Of a DNA stretch of 64,000 bases, positions 16,540 through 24,898 are shown piece by piece. The notes below the pieces were generated by a model that did not search any database, was not told where the DNA came from, and worked only from the letters and a program-made list of their open reading frames with translations. How positions within the stretch are numbered: position 1 is the stretch's first letter; each line of letters starts with the position of its first letter. The stretch spans positions 93,525 to 157,524 of the forward strand of contig JBKHII010000001.1 in assembly GCA_046538735.1 (NCBI GenBank). The letters are read 5' to 3'. The position numbers and the translations under genes were made by a program. This DNA is from SLST01 sp046538735 (GTDB taxonomy: Bacteria; Spirochaetota; Spirochaetia; DSM-27196; SLST01).

Positions 16540-17860
16540 GAGAACCCTCGCCTCCGTATCCGTATGCTTTTCGTTCCAGGATGGACGCCCGGAGTTGTTC
16601 GACCGCGCGAAGCGACGGATCGATCGCGAGCGCCCGGTCACAATCGTTGAGCGCCTCGTCCAGGCGATCGCGCTGCACGGAGAGCGCGGCTCGCTGGAAA
16701 AGGCACTCCACGCGATAGGGATCGCGATCGAGACAGGCGGTGAAATCGTGATCGGCGCGCTCGATGTCGCCGAGCACGCGGTAGACGGTGCCGCGGTAGA
16801 AGAGCGCGCGCAGGTTCGCCTCGTCCAGATCGAGCGCGGCGGAGAAGTCGGTGAGCGCGTCGCGATACCGCGCGGAGGCGAAGCGAGCCATCCCGCGGTG
16901 AATATGGACGATCGCCCGCACGTACGCGCGCGGTCGAGAGGCGAGGATCTGCGTGTATACCGCGTCGGCCTTCTCGAAGTCTCCCTCGTTGTGCGCCTGC
17001 AGCGCCTCGAGCAGCTGCGCGTCCAGACCGGAGGCGCTTTCGGTCCACGCCGACCTCGGCCCCACGTGCTCCTCACCGGATCCGCTCTTCGGCGAGAGCC
17101 CCGGGGAAACGCCGAACGTGGCGCCGTCCGCATCCATGAAGGTGCCGTTCGACTCGCCCGGATGCGGCTCGCCCATCGACTCGCTGATGAGCTCCCAGAA
17201 GCTCGCGCGCCGCTTCTTCAGCTCGCCGTGCAACCGGCGCTGATAGTCGCGTATCTCCTGGAAGGTGATATCCGAGAGGCTGAGGTTCGCGTTGAGGGCG
17301 GCGAGCTTACGTTGGACCGACTCGTCGAAAGGCGTGAAGTCCGCCTTGTAGACAAGCTCGTGCTCGACCTCTGCCCACGCGTCCTGGAGGATGGTCCGGA
17401 TCTGGACTTCGCAATCGAACGGACCGGGTAGATGGAAGCTCTCGAGCAGGTCGTCCGGCACGCGGATGAGGCAGTGGATCGACTCGTATCCGAACTCGCG
17501 GACCGAGAACTCCGCGCCCTTGCGATCCACCTCGCTCACCTGGAACTGAGACCGCATGCACCGTTCGGCCAACGCGACGTCTTCCAGGAAGGGACACACA
17601 ACGCGCATCGCCACGATGTCGGTGACCGACACCGTCTCGGGGGGGGTCGGCGACGCTCTGAGGATCCTGAGCAGTTTGCCGTAGTAGCTCTCGAAGCTCT
17701 TGACTCGGTACTTTATGGTGGAGCGGAGCCCACAGTTCTTCAGGGCGGAACGGAGCCGACGATGGAGCTCGTAGAGCAGTTTGTCGTAGGTGTCCACGTG
17801 CTCGCGATAGCGCTGTTCAAGCTCATCTCGCGGGGGCAACGGAAGCGCAACGGTGATCAC
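16532..17860 (-). CDS. RelA/SpoT-type (p)ppGpp synthetase domain fused to TPR repeats
   Basis: The 442-residue protein joins an alarmone synthetase to a TPR array. Residues about 20-200 form the synthetase: the basic RVKSFESYYGKL motif, the metal Asp in SVTDIVAMRVV (Asp81), GYESIHCLI and the EVQIRTILQDAWAEVEHEL signature (Glu151, Gln153), so the domain looks active. There is no HD hydrolase, TGS or ACT domain. A linker of about 55 residues rich in Gly, Ser and Pro leads to about four TPR units (residues 270-425). Small alarmone synthetases normally lack TPRs, so a partner protein probably controls it. It heads an operon with threonine aldolase. Confidence 0.85.
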   Translation of the reverse strand: MITVALPLPPRDELEQRYREHVDTYDKLLYELHRRLRSALKNCGLRSTIKYRVKSFESYYGKLLRILRASPTPPETVSVTDIVAMRVVCPFLEDVALAERCMRSQFQVSEVDRKGAEFSVREFGYESIHCLIRVPDDLLESFHLPGPFDCEVQIRTILQDAWAEVEHELVYKADFTPFDESVQRKLAALNANLSLSDITFQEIRDYQRRLHGELKKRRASFWELISESMGEPHPGESNGTFMDADGATFGVSPGLSPKSGSGEEHVGPRSAWTESASGLDAQLLEALQAHNEGDFEKADAVYTQILASRPRAYVRAIVHIHRGMARFASARYRDALTDFSAALDLDEANLRALFYRGTVYRVLGDIERADHDFTACLDRDPYRVECLFQRAALSVQRDRLDEALNDCDRALAIDPSLRAVEQLRASILERKAYGYGGEGSHE

Positions 17861-17907
17861 GGCGCCCTATGATACCATAGCGGCGAAGCAGGTCAAACGG
17901 AGGACGA

Positions 17908-19050
17908 ATGCACCAACCGCGAATCAGAATCATCGAGATCTTCTTCTTGCTGATCCTCGTTGGGCTCACCTACGGCTTCTTCCAGGTCATGCGGCCCTTC
18001 ATCCTGAACATCTTCCTCGCCGCGGTGTTCACTTCGCTCCTCTACCCTCTGTACGACCGGCTGCGATCGGCGTTCGGCGATCGCGGCGCGCCCGCGGGCC
18101 TGCTCGTGGTAGTGATGGTCTTCGTGGTTGTCGCGGTTCCGGTGAGCTTCATCGGGGTCCTCGTCTACTCCGAGGCGATTGCCGGATACGGCGCAGTCGT
18201 GGCGCAGGTTCCGGAGTTGGCCGACCGTCTCTCGTCCGTGACCCTGCTCGAATGGGCGCGCGAGATCCCCTTCGTTGGCGACTACGTAGACGAGATCGAG
18301 CCGGTCCAGCTCTCCGAGATGCTGCGGAACGGGGTTCGCACGGTGTCCAACCTCGTACTGAGTGCAACGCAGCGCAGCTTCGTCAGCGTCTCCACCGCGC
18401 TCGCGAACTTCGTGGTGATCCTGCTCCTGATGTTCTTCTTCTTCCAGAGCGGGAAACGTCTGATTATGAGCGTCTATGACGTGATCCCTATGCCGAATCG
18501 CGAACTGCGCGAGATTGCCGAGGAGACGCGCAAGACGACCGCCGCGACGCTCATCTCCACGCTGCTCATCGGGCTGATCGAGGGGACGTACGGGGCGGTG
18601 CTCTTTCTCGTGTTCGGGCTCCCGTCCGCCTTCCTGTGGGGATTGATCATCGTGGTGCTCTCGATGATTCCGCTCATCGGGACGAACCTGGTGCTCGTCC
18701 CGGCCGGGGTGATGCTGATCGTCTCGGGTCGCGTCTTCGCGGGCGTGGCGATGATCGCGCTCGGCCTCGGCGGGGTCGCGGTGACTCAGAACGTGATCAA
18801 GCCCAAGCTGCTCGGCGACCGCTCGGGGCTGCACCCGGCGCTCGCGCTTCTGTCAACGATCGGCGGAATCGCGTGGCTCGGGCTCGTGGGCTTCCTTGTG
18901 GGACCGCTCATCGCCACGCTCTTCATCGTCGTCTGGCAGCAGTTCGCGATCCGGTACCGGCACGAGCTCGACGAGCGCGATCGCGTCCGGTCGTCACCCG
19001 ACGCGCATAGGACCCCGGACCCCGGTGCTACGGAATCGGCGTCAGAATGA
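17908..19050 (+). CDS. AI-2E family transporter / PerM-like permease
   Basis: An integral membrane protein of 380 residues with about eight hydrophobic segments: two at the N-terminus (IIEIFFLLILVGL onward), one near residue 75, and a cluster after residue 165. The loop near residues 95-160 is amphipathic, as in the family. The domain is that of the PerM/TqsA family, some members of which export autoinducer-2 while others are ion antiporters, so the substrate cannot be named. GGAGG stands 6 nt before the ATG. Its last 23 bp overlap the end of the convergent REC-PAS gene. Confidence 0.85.
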   Translation: MHQPRIRIIEIFFLLILVGLTYGFFQVMRPFILNIFLAAVFTSLLYPLYDRLRSAFGDRGAPAGLLVVVMVFVVVAVPVSFIGVLVYSEAIAGYGAVVAQVPELADRLSSVTLLEWAREIPFVGDYVDEIEPVQLSEMLRNGVRTVSNLVLSATQRSFVSVSTALANFVVILLLMFFFFQSGKRLIMSVYDVIPMPNRELREIAEETRKTTAATLISTLLIGLIEGTYGAVLFLVFGLPSAFLWGLIIVVLSMIPLIGTNLVLVPAGVMLIVSGRVFAGVAMIALGLGGVAVTQNVIKPKLLGDRSGLHPALALLSTIGGIAWLGLVGFLVGPLIATLFIVVWQQFAIRYRHELDERDRVRSSPDAHRTPDPGATESASE

Positions 19051-20500
19051 GGAGCAGGATCTCTTCGTCCTCAACGACGATATCGCGAACTTCCACGTTG
19101 AAGAGCCTCGGCTCTTCGTCCTTCGTGCGCAGCCGCACCTGTGAGGTCTGTTCGGTCCGTTCCTTGAGGAGCGCGACCATCCGGTTGAGATCTTCCAGCT
19201 TCTGATACTCGGCGAGACCGAATCCGCCGGTCCCCACGATCTCTTCCGCCGAGAATCCGGTCGTTCGGGTAAAGGCGTCGTTCACGTCCAACACCGCATT
19301 GGTCGCCGAATCGATGAGCAGACTCGGTGCCGGGCTCGCGTGGAAGACCTCCTGCAGCTTTCTCCTGCCACGCTCGAGCGCGTCCACGGCGCGACGCTGG
19401 CTCGAGATATCTACGAACAGGTAGAAGCTGCCGAGGAGCTCGTTGGCGTCTCCGCGGATGGTGCGGTGCGTTACGAGCACCGGAACCGTGTTGCCGCGGC
19501 GGGTGATGAGCTCGGCCTCGAACGACTCGCCTTCGGGCGCTTGCATCCCGGCGCCGCTCAGAATCGTGGGCAGGCTCTGTCGTCCCACGAGATGATCCCG
19601 CGTATGCCCCGTCAGGTCGCAGAGTGCTTGATTGACGTAAATCGATGCCCCTTCGCTGTCCCCGACCCAGATGCCCTGCTTGACGGTCTGAACGATCCGG
19701 CTGAACTCGAACTCCCGCTCTGCCAGGCGCTCTCGCGTCTGACGAAGCTCGGTGATGTTCTGATACGCGCCGTACACCTGGCGAACCGATCCGTCTCGCG
19801 ACATGACAACCTTTCCGTCCATCTTGACCCATCGCAACGACCCGTCGCCCGGCATGATCCGAAACTCGATCTTGCCGTCCTTTCCGGTTCGCAGACTCTG
19901 CCAGAACGATTGGACCAGCGGCGCATCGTCCGGATGCACGAGGTAGAGCGCGTCTTCGATCGTGCGGAGGTTCTCGAGCGGTACACCGAAGACCGCTTCG
20001 ACCGAGCCCACGCTCCACTCGAGCTCGTCGTTCTCCGGGTCCGGTGCGATGCTGATGCAGAACGCGTAGTCGGAGAGCACCTCGGAGAGCATCCGATAGC
20101 GCTGCTCGCGAGCACGCATCGCCTTGTCCAGGGCGTGCCGGTGTAGGGCGACCTCGATTGCGCCCGTGAGCTCCCGGTCGGTGAACGGTTTCACGATATA
20201 TCCGAACGGCTCCTGCTTGGTTGCTCGCTGGAGCGTTGCCTCGTCCGCGTATGCAGTGAGAAACACGATCGGGATGTCGTGCCGCTTGCGAATCTCGCCG
20301 GCGGCCTCGATGCCATCCATACGACCTTCGAGCTTGATGTCCATGAGTACGAGGTCTGGAAGAACGCTGTCCACGAGACGTATCGCGGACTCGCCGGTGC
20401 TCGTCCGACCGGCGACCTCGTATCCGAGTTGCTCGAGCTTCCGTTCGATCCCGGACGCGATGATGGGCTCATCTTCGACTAGAAAAACGCGATGCGGCAT
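19028..20500 (-). CDS. response regulator with three PAS domains and no output domain
   Basis: A 490-residue soluble protein. A receiver domain (residues 1-125) has the acidic VEDE, the phospho-Asp in LVLMDIKLEG and the lysine of IVKPF. Three PAS domains follow (about 135-255, 265-375, 385-485), each with PAC-type ends such as VYGAYQNITELR and YLFVDISSQRR. There is no kinase, GGDEF or DNA-binding domain, and the reading frame ends cleanly after the third PAS. It must act through protein contact. It starts 2 bp after the stop of the LuxR-type gene, so the two are one operon and probably one signalling unit. Confidence 0.88.
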   Translation of the reverse strand: MPHRVFLVEDEPIIASGIERKLEQLGYEVAGRTSTGESAIRLVDSVLPDLVLMDIKLEGRMDGIEAAGEIRKRHDIPIVFLTAYADEATLQRATKQEPFGYIVKPFTDRELTGAIEVALHRHALDKAMRAREQRYRMLSEVLSDYAFCISIAPDPENDELEWSVGSVEAVFGVPLENLRTIEDALYLVHPDDAPLVQSFWQSLRTGKDGKIEFRIMPGDGSLRWVKMDGKVVMSRDGSVRQVYGAYQNITELRQTRERLAEREFEFSRIVQTVKQGIWVGDSEGASIYVNQALCDLTGHTRDHLVGRQSLPTILSGAGMQAPEGESFEAELITRRGNTVPVLVTHRTIRGDANELLGSFYLFVDISSQRRAVDALERGRRKLQEVFHASPAPSLLIDSATNAVLDVNDAFTRTTGFSAEEIVGTGGFGLAEYQKLEDLNRMVALLKERTEQTSQVRLRTKDEEPRLFNVEVRDIVVEDEEILLLILTPIP

Positions 20501-20502
20501 AG

Positions 20503-21831
20503 TCACTCCACCGTCCCGTTGTGGCCGGAGTCTCCTCCGTGGGGAGGCGCGAAGCTCCGGACGAGTTCCGATCGATTGGTGATTCTCAGTTTCCGGTAGA
20601 TGCTCGTGAGGTGCTTCTTGACCGTCACCTCGGCGATAGCCAGATGCCGGGCTATGTCTCGATTCGAGTACTCGTTGAGTATGAGCAAGAGGACCTCGTG
20701 CTCGCGACGAGTGATCTGCGTGCCCTGCAGGCTGTCGCTCAAGCTCTCCGCGGCCGTAGGCGAGCTCTCCTCGATCGCAACCGGCTCCGGCGGTTGCTCC
20801 TCGGCGAGCTGACGGTACGCGACTCGCGGTCCCCTCGCGGTCTCGACCGGTGCGAGCGAGACGACGTAGCCGACCGGTCGGTGCTCGCTCGTCAGCACGT
20901 CCACAGTAACCTCTCGCGGCTCGTAGTTGCCGGGAGCGAGTCGCCACGATACAACGAACGGGCTCTGAACCCCGGTCGAGGCGCGCGCGCATTCGTTCTT
21001 CACGGTGACCAGGTCCACACCGTCGATGCAAGCGTTGAGCGGCCGATCGACGACCTCGTCCACGGACCGGCGCAGGAGATTCGCGGCGCGCGGCGAGCAG
21101 TGGCGGACGTGGAACTTGCGGTCTACGATCAGAAAACCACGGCGATAGTCGGCAAAGAGCCGTGGCACGAGCTGAGCGGCCCCCTCGGGGTTGGTGCGCG
21201 CGAGCGCGAGGAACTCGTGTCTGAACTCAGGCGTCTCCAGCGCCACTCGCTGGGATACGCGATCGAGCACCTGTCCGTCCGCGGCACCGGTAATGGAATG
21301 TGGGGAGAAGACCCAATCGGTGTGAACCTCGAAGAAGTCGGTCGGAATGCTTCGCGGGACGCGCTCGATCGTGACGGCCTCCACCACGCATCGCTTCCTG
21401 GCTGCGTGGGATCTCTGGAGCGCGTAGACGATGCTCATCATTTCGCTGGCCGCACGACACCGTTCGAAGACGCGGTCGAGATCCACGAACACGAGCGTCT
21501 CGCTCTCCGGCTCGTCCAGCCGCCAACCGGACGTGTTCTGTTCCGCGTCTGCGACCGACCGGTCTACCGCCGCGCTAACCTCCTGCCAACCCGCGCTCGC
21601 GGGCACGAGATCGTCCAGCGTGTGAAGGGAGAGCTGCCGGGCGCGGAGTCGCGCGACCTTTGCGGCGGACTCGAAAACCGCACGAAGATCGGGATCAACG
21701 ACCGCGACGATGCGTCGACCGCTCGTGACGGCGTTCGTGATCAATCGCTCGAAGAGCGAGAGTCGCTCGGCCATGGAGTTCGAGAGGTAGAGTACGTGCG
21801 AGCCCGCGGTGAGGCGCATGGGAAGACTCAT
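20503..21831 (-). CDS. MEDS-like sensor / PAS / LuxR-type DNA-binding regulator
   Basis: A 442-residue transcription regulator. The first 190 residues resemble the MEDS (DcmR-type) sensory domain with HVLYLSNSMAERLSLFERLI and the strand LVFVDLDRVFE; this assignment is tentative. A PAS-like domain follows (FLIVDRKFHVRHCSPRAANLL, residues about 225-330). The C-terminal 65 residues are a clear LuxR helix-turn-helix (ITRREHEVLLLILNEYSNRD, then KKHLTSIYRKL). It is the first gene of the operon with REC-PAS3. A 12-bp palindrome directly abuts its start codon, consistent with autoregulation. Confidence 0.85.
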   Translation of the reverse strand: MSLPMRLTAGSHVLYLSNSMAERLSLFERLITNAVTSGRRIVAVVDPDLRAVFESAAKVARLRARQLSLHTLDDLVPASAGWQEVSAAVDRSVADAEQNTSGWRLDEPESETLVFVDLDRVFERCRAASEMMSIVYALQRSHAARKRCVVEAVTIERVPRSIPTDFFEVHTDWVFSPHSITGAADGQVLDRVSQRVALETPEFRHEFLALARTNPEGAAQLVPRLFADYRRGFLIVDRKFHVRHCSPRAANLLRRSVDEVVDRPLNACIDGVDLVTVKNECARASTGVQSPFVVSWRLAPGNYEPREVTVDVLTSEHRPVGYVVSLAPVETARGPRVAYRQLAEEQPPEPVAIEESSPTAAESLSDSLQGTQITRREHEVLLLILNEYSNRDIARHLAIAEVTVKKHLTSIYRKLRITNRSELVRSFAPPHGGDSGHNGTVE

Positions 21832-21833
21832 GG

Positions 21834-21871
21834 TAGGTATACCTATAACATCTTTTTGCTACCATGGGTAG
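21834..21871. promoter_or_regulatory. palindromes before the LuxR-type regulator
   Basis: TAGGTATACCTA (21834-21845) is a perfect 12-bp palindrome that ends 2 bp before the start codon of the minus-strand regulator. A second inverted repeat, CTACC-ATG-GGTAG, lies at 21859-21871. Both share the GGTA/TACC core, so they may be two sites for one dimeric regulator, the LuxR-type protein itself being the nearest candidate. No convincing promoter pair could be placed in this 103-bp gap. Confidence 0.45.
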
Positions 21872-21934
21872 GCCGAGTATACGCTTGTCGCTTACAAACC
21901 GACGATTAATACGCATATCTCCAGGCGACCGACG

Positions 21935-22453
21935 TCACGAGCGACCGCCAAGGTACGTCTCCCACCCTTCTTCCTCGAGCCGGCGCGCCTTCTCGAGAAC
22001 GCCTTCGCGTGACTCGAGACGATACGCGGCGACTCGCGCGCGCAGATCGGTGTCGGCGACGCCGAGAATCCGGGCCGCGAGCAGCCCCGCGTTTCTCGCG
22101 TTGTTGATCGCGACGGTCGCCACGGGAACCCCCCGCGGCATCTGCACGATCGAGAGGAGCGAATCGAGCCCCTCCAGGTTACTCGCCCTGACGGGGACGC
22201 CGATCACCGGCAGGTCGGTGAGCGAGGCGACCATTCCGGGCAGATGGGCGGCGCCGCCTGCGCCCGCGATGATGACCGCGATGCCGCGCTCTGCCGCCGC
22301 CTGTGCGTATTCGACCATCCGGATCGGCGTACGGTGAGCCGATACGATCGTCGCTTCGTATGCTACGTCGAGCTCGTCCAGGACCCGACACGCCTCACTC
22401 ATGACCGGCAGGTCCGAGTCGCTCCCCATGATGACGGCAACTGTTGGTTTCAT
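21935..22453 (-). CDS. purE: N5-carboxyaminoimidazole ribonucleotide mutase
   Basis: It moves the carboxyl group of N5-CAIR to give CAIR in purine synthesis. At 172 residues it is a normal class I PurE. The phosphate-binding motif MGSDSDLPVM is at residues 9-18, the VSAHRTP segment follows, and GAGGAAHLPGM is in the middle. GAGGAG stands 5 nt before the ATG. It follows purK by 2 bp, and the two act in sequence: PurK makes N5-CAIR and PurE rearranges it. Confidence 0.95.
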   Translation of the reverse strand: MKPTVAVIMGSDSDLPVMSEACRVLDELDVAYEATIVSAHRTPIRMVEYAQAAAERGIAVIIAGAGGAAHLPGMVASLTDLPVIGVPVRASNLEGLDSLLSIVQMPRGVPVATVAINNARNAGLLAARILGVADTDLRARVAAYRLESREGVLEKARRLEEEGWETYLGGRS

Positions 22454-22455
22454 GT

Positions 22456-23598
22456 CTACTCCTCAGTGCTCTGATTCCGGGCGGCCGTCACCCGGGTGTA
22501 CGGCTCGACCTCACGCGCGATCGCGAGCGCCCTGCCCAGGTCGTCCGCGACCACGGTCACGTGGCCCATCTTCCGGTAGGGTCGCACGGTCTCCTTTCCG
22601 TACCAATGGAGGTGGACTCCGGGCGCGGAGAGGAGCTTCGCCATCGCCGGCATACGCGGTTGGCCGATCGCGTCCGGTGCCCCGAGCACGTTGATCATCA
22701 CCGCGCTTGTCCGCAACGTGGTAGCACCGAGCGGCAGGCCGGTAATCGCTCGAAGATGCTGCTCGAACTGACTCGTCGCGGAAGCCTCGATCGTGAGGTG
22801 TCCGGAATTGTGGGGTCGCGGGGCGAGCTCGTTGACGAGGACGGACCCGTCGTCGTTCAGGAAGAGCTCGACCGCGACGACGCCCACCCCACCGATCGCC
22901 TCAACGGCCGCGATCGCGACGTCGCGCGCGCGAACCTCAACGTGGGTGGGTACGCGAGCCGGCACGATGACTCTCGAACAGATGTTCGCCTCGGGGTCGA
23001 ACTCCATCTCCACGACGGGATAGGTCTCAACGCCGCCGCCAACGGAGCGCGCAACGACGACGGCAAGCTCGCTCCGGAACCGAACGAGGTCCTCGTAGTA
23101 CGAGGCTCCATCCAGCGGTTCGGTGGCTTCGTTCTCGAGCACCTTCACACCGCGACCGTCGTAGCCACCGTGGCGAAGCTTCTGCACCGTGGGATAGCCG
23201 TTCGGGCGCTCGGAGAACGGCGGCACGGGGACGCCTGCGCGCTCGAGCGCGCGCTTCTGCTCGAGCTTGTCGTTCACGAGCTCGAGAACATCCGGCCTCG
23301 GCAGGATCGCTGCTCCCTCGGCAGCCGCGTCCCGCAACGCGCCGGTGTGGATGTGCTCGATCTCGTACGTTGTTACGTGGGCCCACCGGCACAGCTCGCG
23401 AATCGCCTTCGCATCCGTGAGCGAACCGGCTACGTGATGCGCCGCGAGGCGTGCGGCGGGATCGGTCGCCGAGGGAGTGAGGACTCCGAACTCGAACCCG
23501 AGCGGTGTTCCGGCAAGCATCATCATCCGACCGAGCTGTCCGCCGCCGATGATTCCGATGCGCGCGAAGTCTGGTGTGAAACGTGACATCCGCTGCAT
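22456..23598 (-). CDS. purK: 5-(carboxyamino)imidazole ribonucleotide synthase
   Basis: An ATP-grasp enzyme that carboxylates AIR with bicarbonate to N5-CAIR. The 380-residue protein has the N-terminal dinucleotide-like IGIIGGGQLGRMM, the TYEIEHI motif, the lysine-rich ATP region RHGGYDGRGV and the metal site VNELAPRPHNSGH. Two in-frame ATG codons, 9 nt apart, are possible starts (23598 and 23589) and neither has a good ribosome site. It begins 13 bp after the GGDEF-PilZ gene, so it may be transcribed with it. Confidence 0.94.
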   Translation of the reverse strand: MQRMSRFTPDFARIGIIGGGQLGRMMMLAGTPLGFEFGVLTPSATDPAARLAAHHVAGSLTDAKAIRELCRWAHVTTYEIEHIHTGALRDAAAEGAAILPRPDVLELVNDKLEQKRALERAGVPVPPFSERPNGYPTVQKLRHGGYDGRGVKVLENEATEPLDGASYYEDLVRFRSELAVVVARSVGGGVETYPVVEMEFDPEANICSRVIVPARVPTHVEVRARDVAIAAVEAIGGVGVVAVELFLNDDGSVLVNELAPRPHNSGHLTIEASATSQFEQHLRAITGLPLGATTLRTSAVMINVLGAPDAIGQPRMPAMAKLLSAPGVHLHWYGKETVRPYRKMGHVTVVADDLGRALAIAREVEPYTRVTAARNQSTEE

Positions 23599-23611
23599 TG
23601 TAGCGGTCGCG

Positions 23612-24766
23612 CTATCCTTCGTCGATCTGTTCGAGAATCGTTCTGATCCGCTCGTCGTCCTCGGCCGTCCATCTGCCGCCGGACCGGTACTCGAGATCTC
23701 CGATCTGGCGGCTCCAGACGACCTGCGCGAACACCTCGACCGACTCATCCGCCTTGGCCTTGGCCATGGCCTCGGACGGCGGACGGATACAGAACCGAAC
23801 GACCTGACCGGGCGTGAGGAGGGTGTCGGCGGCGACCGAGAGTCCCGCCCGGGAGATGTCGCGGAGCCGTACCTCCCCGAGCTCATGGTCTTCCACGTAG
23901 CATCGCGCGGCAAGATCGGCGACTCTCCTGGGAGACGTCCGCTTGTCGGTGGTGGCGACACGAACGTGCGCCTTGCCGTTGAGCTTCGCCTGGTAGAGCG
24001 CGGTGTCCGCATTGTGCAACAGATCGTGCGCGATGATCCCGTGCTCGGGGAATGCCGCGATGCCGCCGGAGCACGTCACCGCCACCCCGTGAGGGAACCG
24101 CATCTGCGCGAGGCGCTCTGCGAGGCGGTCCGAGAAGGCGATCGCTCCTCGGATATCGGTATGCGGCAGGACAACGACGAACTCCTCGCCACCGTAGCGC
24201 GCGGCGAAGTCCTCCTTGCGCAGCAGGTCCAGGATCTGGTGCGCAATCCCGGCGAGAACTTCGTCCCCGACCTCGTGCCCGTAGCTGTCGTTGATCGTCT
24301 TGAAGTTGTCGAGATCGAGAAAGACGATCGTGAAGGGATAGTCGTAGCGTTGCGCGCGGTTGACTTCCTTCGAAAGGTAGATGTTGAGAAATCGGCGGTT
24401 GAACAGACCGGTGAGCTCGTCCACGGCCGCGAGCCGCTGAGAGAGCGTGAGCACGTGCTGGTCCACGATGACCGGTTGGCGAACGATGTTCGGGTGGCTG
24501 GTCGCGTAGTCCATCGCGGCGACGCGAAAGTCGACTTCGCGATCCATCCGTGCGGAGAGCTCCGCGTGGTGCTCGATGATGTCCGTGAGTATCGCGCGAG
24601 CCTCGTCTTCGTCCACGGTCGTGCCGAGGAGGCTCGCGACAAGCTTGGCGTGGATCTCCGGATCCTCACCGGAACGGGACAGGAGCGAGTTGAGCGTGTC
24701 GAGCGCAGAGACGGCCCGACCGGCAAGGCGCTTCAGCAGCTCCGTCTGAATACTCTGGTAATCCAC
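23612..24766 (-). CDS. GGDEF diguanylate cyclase with C-terminal PilZ domain
   Basis: A soluble 384-residue protein that should make c-di-GMP from GTP. The helical N-terminus (about 110 residues) is of unknown function. The GGDEF domain has DELTGLFNRR, the signature GGEEF at 192-196 and the inhibitory site RKED at 183-186, so product feedback is likely. The last 110 residues fit a PilZ domain with its arginine motif (RRVADLAARCYV, 280-291) and the D-x-S-x-x-G motif (LRDISRAGLSV, 301-311), so the protein may both make and sense c-di-GMP. It lies 13 bp before purK in the same direction. Confidence 0.88.
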   Translation of the reverse strand: MDYQSIQTELLKRLAGRAVSALDTLNSLLSRSGEDPEIHAKLVASLLGTTVDEDEARAILTDIIEHHAELSARMDREVDFRVAAMDYATSHPNIVRQPVIVDQHVLTLSQRLAAVDELTGLFNRRFLNIYLSKEVNRAQRYDYPFTIVFLDLDNFKTINDSYGHEVGDEVLAGIAHQILDLLRKEDFAARYGGEEFVVVLPHTDIRGAIAFSDRLAERLAQMRFPHGVAVTCSGGIAAFPEHGIIAHDLLHNADTALYQAKLNGKAHVRVATTDKRTSPRRVADLAARCYVEDHELGEVRLRDISRAGLSVAADTLLTPGQVVRFCIRPPSEAMAKAKADESVEVFAQVVWSRQIGDLEYRSGGRWTAEDDERIRTILEQIDEG

Positions 24767-24873
24767 CGCGTCCTCGGAAACGCCAGCGGCCCCGCAACCA
24801 CTGTCCTACGCTTCAATGTAGGCCGCGCGTGAACGGCCGTCAATCGGAGATTGGCCCTACCTGCGCAACGTTC

Positions 24874-24886
24874 GTATCCTGGATAC
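24874..24886. repeat. inverted repeat before nicotinamidase
   Basis: GTATCC-T-GGATAC is a perfect 6-bp inverted repeat 12 bp before the start codon, directly before the GGGGGAG ribosome site. It could be an operator or could fold in the leader. No NAD-pathway regulator is encoded nearby. Confidence 0.35.
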
Positions 24887-24898
24887 AAAGGGGGAGCA

